Positions 25,081-33,785 of a stretch of DNA of 64,000 bases are shown here, piece after piece. The stretch covers positions 3,906,001 to 3,970,000 of the forward strand of contig NC_090951.1 in NCBI RefSeq assembly GCF_040807025.1, given 5' to 3'. Position numbers and translations under genes: made by a program. The notes beneath the pieces were generated by a model. That model was given only the letters and a program-made list of their open reading frames with translations, had not been told where the DNA came from and ran no database searches. This DNA comes from Struthio camelus (lineage: Eukaryota > Chordata > Aves > Struthioniformes > Struthionidae). Each line of letters starts with the position of its first letter. Within the stretch, counting starts at the first letter, position 1.

Positions 25081-27555
25081 TGAGAACGCGAGCGTAGCCC
25101 CGAAAGTTGTAAAAATACCGTGGTCTCGCTGTCCATCGCCTGTCCTATCTGTGGGGGGGAGGGAAAGGGGGACACTTTGCATAAAATAAAGTCCCAAATC
25201 AGTTGTTTTTCCTTTTAAATTTGGCCGGTCGTGAATATCCAGCTTTTACAAGGGATTTCGGATGTCCCAGCCTTCGGGAAGCGCGCTCCTCGCTTGCGCT
25301 GGATAGGCCAGCGAGCGGTTAATCCGCGTGGTTCATTATTTATAGAATTAATGTATTCACCAATTACTCCGCGAAGACGGAGAGCGCTGAGAATCCGGAC
25401 GTTCCCGCGTGGAGAGGAATAGAAGGGTCATGGGAAACAATGAAGCGGAGGGTTATTTTAAAGGGTGCTGGGGAAGGGGGAGACGGCCGATGGATCTGGC
25501 TCCTCGTCGGCCTGGCTGGGATGCCACCGATACGCATCCACGGTCGGGAGCGACTGTTGCTCTGCCAGCCGAACGGCGGGACGAATTAGGATGCTCTTCT
25601 CTGAGCAGTTGCAGATGTATAGCCGGGCGGATGCAAACGTATTTTCTCCGCTGCCGGCGATTGCTGAGCTGTTTTTCACAGCGCACATGGAAGGCCAGGG
25701 CTCCGCCGGGCGCAGGAGTCTTTCCCCCTCCGTTTTCCGAGCTTGGATTAATACCAACGTATGGGGCTAAATGCTCTGGAACAGCTGCAATACGCCTGGG
25801 CTTCACCTTTCCGCTGAAATCCCTAGTAAGCGTTCAAAGAAAGTGCTCAGAGCCCCAGTCCTGCAACGGGGTGCATTTAGGAAGAGCCTTTTCCCTACCT
25901 CCGAGTGCTGCTGGAGCCAGTGGGAATCCGTCCAGGCATAATAGACCACCCATGCGGAGCAGGGCCTGAGCGTTTGAAGCTCATTCCTCTACTTCCTACT
26001 CACGGAAAACTCCCAGTGACTTTGATATCTCTTTGGGGAGCTGGGGATTGGGCCTTTGGTGAGCAATTTACAGCCGCTCTTTAATTCGGAGCCGCTCTTT
26101 GTGCTCCCAGCTGAGGAAGCGGAGGCTCGCGAGACACCGTGCTCGTTCCCGGACTCGGGGGGTCGGCGTGTACGGACCCGTCTCAGGGAGCCCACCCCGG
26201 CCCTCCTTTGGGAGACCCTGGTGTCGGGGTCGAACCCTCTCCGGCCATGAGGCTTGGGGACCCCCCAAATCACCGCGCTGCAGCTTGTGAGATTCGAGTC
26301 TCTGCTCTGCCGGATGCTCTTCCTCCTCTCATTTAAGGAAGGGAAAGTGAGTAATGTAGCAACGGAGCTGTGACAATTAATGCATTAACAACCATGAGGG
26401 GCTCGTATCCAACCAGACCACCTACACCTCTCTGCAGCCTCCATGCAAGACAGTAGAGTTGTTCCTTACATGCACTTGGCTTCCAAAAAAGGGCCTGAGA
26501 CAGCTTTGTAGAAATGACGACACTTGCTATAGGCTCTTAAATGAGGAGTTGGCAAACTGGTGATGTCTTTTCTACCAGTTTACTTCTGTGCTTTGGTTCC
26601 ATGGGTCTGCAATCCTGTTTGCTCCAAATTACTTTTCCAGGATCTCTTCTATTCAGTCATACTGCAGTCTTTAGCATTAGCACTAGCAGCCCAGTGCAGC
26701 TCATACAGATGTCGGTGGAAAGTCTCTGCTTTTAGCAGGGAGTGGACAAGGCCACCAACATCCCTAGTACCTGGAATTATTCCATTCGAGGGGTCTAATT
26801 CGCTTCTAATATTCGTTTTACAAAATTGAGTAAAATACTGCAGTGAAAGAGGTTAGAAAAGGATCCAGTATTTAACACAGAAGATAAAATGTAGCTCTCA
26901 CTTGAAGCACTCACAATTTGTGAAAAGACCTAGAAAAAAGGGGAGCTCCTGATTTGCAACCAGTGCAGGGTTGCAAACCCCAGTCTGCAAGGTGGACAAT
27001 ACAGAAAGAGGCTCCCTGAGCTAGGGGAATCATTTCCTTGAAGTGCAGGCTGAACACGTAAGGGCACCACAGAAAACAGACAGAATGCTCCCTGGAGATC
27101 AGTGCTGAAGGAGGTATGATCAGTTTTCTGTATTACAAATTAAAAATAGGCTGCACCTTCTAAAGGCAACAGCTTTTGATGATATATTCATTTTTCTGGA
27201 GTATTTACTGAAGTGCCAGAAACTAGACTTTCTGACCAACGTGAGATGCGTTTCCATGTGTGAATAAACCGTGTATGATCACATTTTGGTGCGTACTACA
27301 TAACCCGGCACAGGAGGTGCATTAGGGCGGGTGGGACTGGCACTGCCTGACCTGTTTGAGGCCAGGGGCATCACCAGCTGCTGCCAATAGGTGTGCGGCT
27401 GTGTCACTCCCCTGTCCCCGCTTGCATGGCTGGAGCCCGCGTCTGGGTCGGTCGCCGATCCCGACGCAGAGCAGCGATGCACAAACGCAGAGCCAAAGGC
27501 ATCAGCAGGGCTTTGCTGAACTGATGCCACTGTTGGTATTGCCAAGCCAGAGCAA
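25081..27555. other. Intergenic DNA with moderate CpG content
   Basis: 25.2-26.3 kb is CpG-enriched but carries no recognisable gene; its short open frames overlap on both strands, as expected from low stop frequency. A homeodomain-like AT patch (TTATTTATAGAATTAATG) lies at about 25.34 kb. 26.35-27.55 kb shows nothing specific. Confidence 0.7.
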
Positions 27556-27556
27556 G

Positions 27557-28094
27557 ATCACTTTTCTTTCTTTTTTCCTTTTTCTTTCTTTCTTTCTTCC
27601 TTTTTCTTTCTTTCTTTCTTTCATGTCTATCTCTTTCTTTCTTTTTCTTTACTTTACTTTTGCTTTCCCTTTTTTCTCTTTCTTACCTTCTCTCTCTTTC
27701 TCTCTTTCTCTCTTTATCCCTTTCTTTCTCTATTTATTTCTCCTTATCTCCTTCTTCCTCTTTTTCTTTCTCTCTTGCTCTCTTTTCTTTCTCTCTCTCT
27801 TTCTCTTTCTTTGATCTCTTTCTCTCTCTTTCTCCCTTTCTTTTTCTCTTTCTTTCTTTCCTCTCTGTCTTTCTTTCTCCCTTTCTCTTTTTCTGTCTTT
27901 TACTCTTTCTCTTTTTCTTTCTTTCCTCAGCCTCCCTTGCTTGATCTCTTTATTCCTGTTGCTCTTGCTTTTTCCTCTCTTTCTTTGCTTGTCTGTTTGC
28001 TCTCTTTTTCTTCTTTCTCTGTTTTCCTTTCTCTCTCTTCTTCTTTCCTGCCTCTTTCTCTCTCTCTCTCTCGTTCTCTCCATCCTCCTCCCCC
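27557..28094 (+). repeat. Polypyrimidine tract, degenerate (CTTT)n/(CT)n
   Basis: About 530 bases are almost purely C and T on the plus strand, with a few short interruptions near 27.62 and 27.93 kb. It creates long spurious Ser/Phe/Leu frames on one strand and Arg/Lys/Glu frames on the other. Confidence 0.95.
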
Positions 28095-28560
28095 GTGCCA
28101 TACGCCTGCACAAGCAGGTCACCCCCAAACCCGCAGCCCCGCGGCGGCGGTGCAGGCCCCGCGGCGGCCCCTGGGGGGCAGCACACGCCGCGCAGTGCGC
28201 CGCCCGCGCAGGTGAGGGCTGCGCCGGCCGCGAGCACCGCGCAGCGCCGAACGCCGCCGGCAGCGCCGAGCACCGCGGGCAGCGCCGAGCACCGCGGCCC
28301 CGGCCGCTGCCCTCCCCGCCCTCGCGGTGCCGGCGGCCAGGCCGGTCCCGGGGTGCCCGTGCGGGAAAGCGGAGACACGGGCAGGCTCCGGCTGTTGCTC
28401 TCGGGTGCTGGCCGCAGGCAAATAAAAGCCGCGCAGGCAGACCCGCCGCCCGTGCATCAGCTGCTGTTCGCGTAGCGCAGACAAACGCCGCTCTCGGGAG
28501 TCCCGCAGAGGAAAGGCGAAAGGAAAGGACCGTTCCAGGGACGAGATAATATTTCCCCCG
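28095..28560. promoter_or_regulatory. CpG island with TATA-like element
   Basis: This GC-rich block abuts the pyrimidine tract. It includes GCAGGTGAGG (donor-like, about 28.21 kb) and CAAATAAAAGCC (TATA-like, about 28.42 kb) but no recognisable protein. It could drive a non-coding transcript upstream of FOXC2, by analogy with lncRNAs around this gene in mammals; that is inference. Confidence 0.4.
28165..28184 (+). promoter_or_regulatory. Candidate CTCF site
   Basis: GGCCCCTGGGGGGCAGCAC fits the CTCF core except for T in place of the invariant A. It lies in a CpG island. Confidence 0.35.
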
Positions 28561-30500
28561 TGCCTTTTGCTCTCTTGCTTGAAAGGACTCCTCTCTTCCC
28601 GGTCCCCCGTTTTGGAAGCTGGCTATATTTTTTGTAATGATTTTTTTTCCCCTGCTGCTGAAGTTTGGGCTTTTCCGAATCTATTGGTTTAGTCTCTATA
28701 AAGTTGGCAGCTGCAGCAAGCAAAGACCTATTGCTGCTTCTTGATTTTCTGTAGAAACTCATCTCTGTAAAGTTTTCAACTGAAGAGAGGTAAGATTCAA
28801 TAAAGGCTATTTCTCAAGAGCGTACCAGGCTTCTAGGAAGCGACAGTCCTAGGACTCCACAGGGGTTTCTTTGGTCAAGCTTTTGCATTTACGCATTCCC
28901 AGCTTTTGAAATATTATCTTGTTTAAGAAATCCGATGTGCTTATGCATGCTAAGAAAATGCCCTAGTTTTTAAAGAAAAATGCGGTTTGTTTGAAAACTG
29001 AAGATAAAAAAGCGGAGCCGTTGTCGAATTATTCTAGGAAAAAATGTTATCTCGCTAGTCGTACTTTGAAATGAAAAATATCAGCAAAATTTACTATTTG
29101 TTTTCGTAAAAATCCCCCTGACATTTGCTCAGTTGATGAAACCCTCCCAGAACATTCACATTTATTTCCATCAAAATTAAGTGACAATTTTGTAGCTTCC
29201 AGTGAAACTTTCCAATCAATCTGCTATCACAGATAATTTTTATCAACACATCCTTTTAGAGGAGCTGCCCCCCTTATTTTATTCAGTTATCACATAAAAT
29301 CGTTTCCTTTCGTATTAAGAAATTCACCGGCAATTAACATCAGCCCAGGGTTCCCACGGTTGGACCTTCGCTCCGCGCGCGTCCCCACAGCGCGGGGTGG
29401 AAGCGGGGAAGCGACATTTCATATAAGCAGCCAGCAAAGTCTCAAACTGAGTTTTGGAAAAATGTCTTTGTTTAAAGCTTTACTAAGCCCCACAAATTGC
29501 AAGGAGGGAAGGGCTGAATTACAGTGCAAGAAACCAAAAGATCACTACTTAGAAATCAGATCAGGAGGAGCCGGACTTGGGGGGAGGAAGTGGGAACAAG
29601 CCCCACCGAAATGACAGCTAATTCCTTTCAACCTTATCTTGTCTCTTAGAGCTGGAATCGATTTTGTAATGACTATTTTTTTTGCGGAGCGGGGAGGGAA
29701 AGGAATCACTGTTTCCCATCGTTATTTGTCCGCTGTTCAGATTCACATTTCTCGCAGGCAGCGAAGGGCAGCTCGCAGCAGCTTTCCAAATACCCGAATT
29801 TACACTTGGCCAGCATGCGTCCCTAATTATGCGACTCTGATTGCCTCTAATGAAATCATTAGAGAAAAATAGAGGGGCGGATTTCACATGCACCAGAAAA
29901 TCCGCCTCAATGGCCGTAACGAAAAAAAGGCACCTAAAGTTCGCTGTATTCTTTTCTTTGCTTTTTCTTAAATAAGAAATATCCCCAAGCTCCCTGAAAG
30001 TGGCAGAGAAACCTCTCCGCCCCAAACGGCAGCGGCACTTGGGGCCGTCGGGGCGGGGAGCGGGGTGCCGGGGCGAAGCGGGGTGCGAAGCCACCCGCTC
30101 CCCAGCGCTAACGCTGCTTGTGCAGCTACCGGGCGAGCAGCGTGAGGAAGGAGCCGGTGGCCTTCCCGGAGCTTCAAGCTAAGAACTGCTGCGTTATTTC
30201 ATTTAAAATAAATATATTTAAAACGGGGGAAGAGTACCTGCCCGATACACACCGCCGTTAGCTAGGAATTGCGGCGTTTAACAGCGCAATACGGAAAATC
30301 ACTGCACCGCCCGGACACCCGCGGTCATTCAAAGGAACCTGGCGCGTTTTCGCGGCTGCAAATGTGCTTTAAAACTTAGCTTTTTACGAAGCGTAGGGGC
30401 AAAGTGCAGCGGGCGAGCAGAGAGTCCGCAGCCAGCACCGCTGCGGGGGGTTGCTCCTTTTGGGTCCAAAACGTTAAAATAAAGGAGGAAGAAATTTAAA
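28561..30500. other. FOXC2 upstream region
   Basis: AT-rich single-copy DNA (28.56-29.34 kb) is followed by alternating CpG-rich and homeodomain-motif-rich stretches up to the FOXC2 promoter. No gene is recognised. A perfect TAAT-type dyad is at 29845-29864. Confidence 0.6.
29845..29864. promoter_or_regulatory. Homeodomain-type dyad
   Basis: Perfect 9-base inverted arms CTCTAATGA and TCATTAGAG are separated by AA, placing TAAT and ATTA six bases apart, a layout able to bind a homeodomain dimer. Confidence 0.5.
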
Positions 30501-30550
30501 AAAATTTTTTTTTTTTTTTTGCGAAGTGGGGGGAAAGTGTTCAGCAACGC

Positions 30551-30555
30551 AACGC

Positions 30556-30594
<39 letters not shown>

Positions 30595-30672
30595 GTGCGC
30601 GCGCGCGCGCGCCCCTCTGCGTGTGTGTGTGTGTGTGTGCGTGTGTGAGTGTGTGGCGTGTGCCTGCGTGTG
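30551..30672. repeat. Alternating purine-pyrimidine block: (GT)n, (GC)n, (GT)n
   Basis: A run of GT dinucleotides (30556-30590) is followed by GC dinucleotides (30596-30612), then another interrupted GT run (30621-30672). The layout favours Z-DNA. It ends about 110-140 bases upstream of the inferred FOXC2 start of transcription. Confidence 0.95.
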
Positions 30673-30710
30673 ATGCTCGCAAGGCGACCGCATCCCGCCG
30701 CCGCCCGCCC

Positions 30711-30788
30711 ATTGGCTGCCGCCGCCCGGGCGCGCCCCGCCATTGGCCGGCGGCGGGGGCGAGGGGCGGGGCCCGCGGGGAGTAAAAG
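30711..30788 (+). promoter_or_regulatory. FOXC2: FOXC2 core promoter
   Basis: Two inverted CCAAT boxes (ATTGG at 30711 and 30742), a GC box (GGGGCGGGG at about 30763-30771) and a TATA variant (GTAAAAGC at 30782-30789) lie in canonical order. Transcription would start near 30812, giving a 5' UTR of about 600 bases. Confidence 0.7.
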
Positions 30789-31191
30789 CGCGTCGGCAGC
30801 AGGGAGAGTTTTGAAACTTTCCCAGCGCCTCCGAGGGCAGCTCGCCGGCTCCGCGCACCCGCGCACCCGCGCCGCCCGCCGCCTGCGAGGAGTCGGCGGG
30901 GCGCCGCCGGCTCCGGAAGATTTCGGGTGGTTGTTTGTGACAAGAATTGGGTTTTCGCAAGACTTTTCTTTTTCTTTTTTGTTTTTTAATTATTTTTTGT
31001 TTTTTTTTCCTTTCCTTTTGATTTTTTTTTTAATTCCCTTTTCCTGCGAGAACAGCCCCCCCTCCCCCGCCTCCCTTTCCGCAGCAGTTTCTGCCACCGC
31101 CGCGATACATAGGTGTATATAATAATAATCACAGTAATAAAGAGGGAGGGAGAGACCGCCAGAGACCACTCTGCCCCCGGCGACCCGAAGG

Positions 31192-31215
31192 ATGCTGCTG
31201 CGGTGCCGCTGCTAA
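31192..31215 (+). CDS. Upstream ORF of 7 codons in the FOXC2 5' UTR
   Basis: Reading from the inferred start of transcription, the first and only ATG before the main start opens MLLRCRC then TAA. It has G at +4's neighbourhood but A at -3 is absent (sequence AAGGATGC, with A at -4), so its strength is uncertain. It ends 196 bases before the FOXC2 start. Confidence 0.45.
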   Translation: MLLRCRC

Positions 31216-31410
31216 AGGACACGCTGGGATTTAGCTCGTGTCTGAGACTCTTTCTCTCCCGCTCTCTCCCTCTCTGCCCTCTTCCTTCTCCGCGGAGGGG
31301 TCCCCGCCGGGGCTGAGGCCCTCCACCCATCGCCCCTCTTCCTCCTCCTCCTCCTCCTCTCCTCCCCCCGCGGCTCCGCTCTCCTCGCCTCGCCGGGGGA
31401 AGCCCTCTCC

Positions 31411-32883
31411 ATGATGCAGGCTCGCTACTCCGTCTCGGACCCCAACGCCTTGGGAGTGGTGCCGTATTTAAGCGAGCAGAACTACTACCGGACGGCGGGG
31501 ACGTACGGCGGCATGGCCAACCCCATGAGCGTCTACTCGGGCCACGCCGAGCCCTACGCGGCGGGCATGGGGCGCTCCTACGGGCCCTACCACCCGCACC
31601 AGCCCGCCGCCCCCAAGGACCTGGTGAAGCCCCCGTACAGCTACATCGCCCTCATCACCATGGCCATCCAGAACGCCCCCGACAAGAAGATCACGCTCAA
31701 TGGGATTTACCAGTTCATCATGGACCGCTTCCCCTTCTACCGCGAGAACAAGCAGGGCTGGCAGAACAGCATCCGCCACAACCTCTCGCTCAACGAGTGC
31801 TTCGTCAAGGTGCCCCGCGACGACAAGAAGCCGGGCAAGGGCAGCTACTGGACCCTGGACCCCGACTCCTACAACATGTTCGAGAACGGCAGCTTCCTGC
31901 GCCGCCGGAGACGCTTCAAGAAAAAGGACGTGTCCAAGGAGAAGGAGGAGGCCCGGGAGCGGCTGCTGAAGGAGCAGCCCAAGCCCCCCGGGCTCGCCGG
32001 CGCCGACATCCCCAAGGAAGCTTCCTCCTCCTCCTCCTCCGCCTCGGCCCCTTCCTCCGAGAAGAAGGTGGTCATCAAGAGCGAGACGGCGTCGCCGGAG
32101 CTGCCGGTGATCACCAAGGTGGAGACGCTGAGCCCGGCGAGCGGCGGGGCGCTGCGGGACAGCCCCCGCAGCGCGGCCTCGCCGCCCTCAGCCTCCCCCG
32201 AGGGCTCTCTGCCCGAGCACCACCCGTCCAGCAACGGGCTGCCGGGCTTCAGCGTGGAGAACATCATGACCCTGCGGACTTCGCCGCCGGCGGAGCTCAG
32301 CCCGGTGAGCGCGGCCTCGGGCCGCCCGGGGGGCGGCCTGGCGCTCAGCTACCCCCCGGGGCAGCCGTCGGGCTACAGCCAGGCGTGCAGCCAGGCCCTG
32401 GACACTAGTGGGAGCTACCACTGCAGCATGCGGGCCATGAGCCTCTACAGCGGCGAGCGGCCGGGCCACATGTGCGTGCCCCCCGCGGCGCTGGAGGAGG
32501 GCCTGGCGGAGCACCCCACGGGCGCCCCGTCGCCCCTGGGCGCCCTCAGCCTGCCGTCGGGGCAGGAGGGCGCGCTGGGCGCCGGGCACCCGCACGGCGG
32601 CGGCGGAGGCGGCGGCGGCTCCGCGGCCGCGCAGCCGGCCGCCTCCTGGTACCTCAACCACGGCGCCGAGCTGAGCCACCTGCCCGGGCACGGCTTCGGC
32701 TCGCAGCAGCAGACTTTCCCCAACGTCCGCGAGATGTTCACCTCGCACCGGCTCGGCATGGAGAGCGCCTCGCTCAGCGACCACCAGGTGAGCAGCAACT
32801 CCACCTGTCAGCTCCCCTATAGGTCCGCGCCCTCCCTATACCGCCACGCCACCCCCTACTCCTACGACTGCACTAAGTATTGA
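31411..32883 (+). CDS. FOXC2: FOXC2, forkhead box C2 transcription factor (single exon)
   Basis: This intronless gene encodes 490 residues (about 501 in human). The N-terminus [20 protein letters not shown] is the FOXC signature. The forkhead/winged-helix domain covers about residues 73-167, with recognition helix [13 protein letters not shown] and basic flank RRRRRFKKK. Residues 220-238 hold VIKSE and ITKVE, sumoylation/synergy-control motifs of FOXC proteins. FSVENIM at 280-286 is eh1-like, and the C-terminal activation region ends [25 protein letters not shown] as in vertebrate FOXC2. An eight-Gly run (396-403) stands where mammals have His/Pro-rich sequence. Two ATGs are in tandem. The second (31414) has A at -3 and matches the mammalian start, so it may be the real one. 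FOXC2 is a nuclear regulator of vascular, lymphatic, somite and kidney development. FOXC1 is excluded by the C-terminal half and the MTHFSD/FOXL1 neighbours. Confidence 0.97.
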   Translation: MMQARYSVSDPNALGVVPYLSEQNYYRTAGTYGGMANPMSVYSGHAEPYAAGMGRSYGPYHPHQPAAPKDLVKPPYSYIALITMAIQNAPDKKITLNGIYQFIMDRFPFYRENKQGWQNSIRHNLSLNECFVKVPRDDKKPGKGSYWTLDPDSYNMFENGSFLRRRRRFKKKDVSKEKEEARERLLKEQPKPPGLAGADIPKEASSSSSSASAPSSEKKVVIKSETASPELPVITKVETLSPASGGALRDSPRSAASPPSASPEGSLPEHHPSSNGLPGFSVENIMTLRTSPPAELSPVSAASGRPGGGLALSYPPGQPSGYSQACSQALDTSGSYHCSMRAMSLYSGERPGHMCVPPAALEEGLAEHPTGAPSPLGALSLPSGQEGALGAGHPHGGGGGGGGSAAAQPAASWYLNHGAELSHLPGHGFGSQQQTFPNVREMFTSHRLGMESASLSDHQVSSNSTCQLPYRSAPSLYRHATPYSYDCTKY

Positions 32884-33289
32884 GTAGCCGCGACTCTGCC
32901 GCCTAGGGCCATTCGCCAAAAAAGAAAAAAATTTTAAAAAAATTAAAAAATTAACCATAATAATAATAAAAAAATCAGGAAAAAAAAAAAAAAACCAAAA
33001 GCCAACACCAAACAAACATTTCAGACCGCGTAAGGAAAGATTTGACCACCTCTCGGTGGACCTGGGAACCACAGAGTTCGTAGATCCCAAGCCGTGTTTC
33101 GGTCCTCTTTAAATTCCAGGCAAGTAAATTCTACTTGAAAAAGGGATCGCTCCTAAAAATAATAAAAAAGAAATCTATATATATGTCTATCTAAGCAAAG
33201 TGGCAAATTTTATATGCTAAAGTATAGGGGGTCTCAGAAAATAAGTTATGGACCAATATCACAGCGACCATTTATACAATTTAAAAGAA

Positions 33290-33320
33290 AAAATATATAA
33301 ATATATATATATAATTATAT
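33290..33320. repeat. (AT)n tract in FOXC2 3' UTR
   Basis: ATATATAAATATATATATAT-type simple sequence. Confidence 0.85.
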
Positions 33321-33759
33321 GTCCGGGGTATTTTTTAAGTTCTCTGTTGTGCTGTAAAAAATGTGTGGATTTCTAATCAGGCTAATTTTCAGAGCCATTA
33401 ATATAATATTTAAAGTTGAGTTCACTGGATTATTTTTGTGTCGCCCAACAATTTCTAACTTCCAAATTAATGACAAGTGATTTCTTCTTCTTCTTTTTCT
33501 TCTGTGTACAATTATGCAATAGAGTTTCTCTCATTTTAGAGTTGTTCTTTTTGCAAGACGAGGAAATAATTTATTTTTTGCTGGTGGATTTTTGAAAGAA
33601 AAAAATAGACAAAGTATCTGATACTTTTTTATTATTATTTACAACGTGTGATGTTTTGTATAATAGATTTCACCTTGACCATTCCTGAGGACTATTTGCT
33701 TTAATCTGCTTCAAAGTTCGTTTTGTCTTATGTGGTCCTAATTGTTGTACTTACCTTAA

Positions 33760-33765
33760 AATAAA
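33760..33765 (+). terminator. FOXC2: FOXC2 poly(A) signal
   Basis: AATAAA in TTAAAATAAATCCATGC, followed by a T-run and GTGTGTGTGT about 45 bases on, a good downstream element. Confidence 0.75.
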
Positions 33766-33785
33766 TCCATGCTGGTTTTTTTTTT

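Larger units (their letters stand above)
32884..33785 (+). other. FOXC2: FOXC2 3' UTR
   Basis: Base composition shifts abruptly from very GC-rich coding to AT-rich sequence with many A and T runs, ATTTA-type words and an (AT)n tract near 33.30 kb. It ends at AATAAA (33760-33765) followed by T-rich and GT-rich DNA, giving about 0.9 kb, the usual size for this gene. Confidence 0.75.

Noticed and set aside
26220..26245. GGGTCGAACCCTC resembling a tRNA T-arm
   Set aside because: No matching D-arm, anticodon arm or acceptor stem could be found around it.
27356..28549. Ser/Phe/Leu-rich and Arg/Lys/Glu-rich frames
   Set aside because: They are translations of the polypyrimidine tract and its complement, which naturally lack stops in several frames.
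32188..32784. 198-codon antisense frame over FOXC2
   Set aside because: It is a shadow of FOXC2 codon bias (G/C at third positions), with no independent start context or domain.
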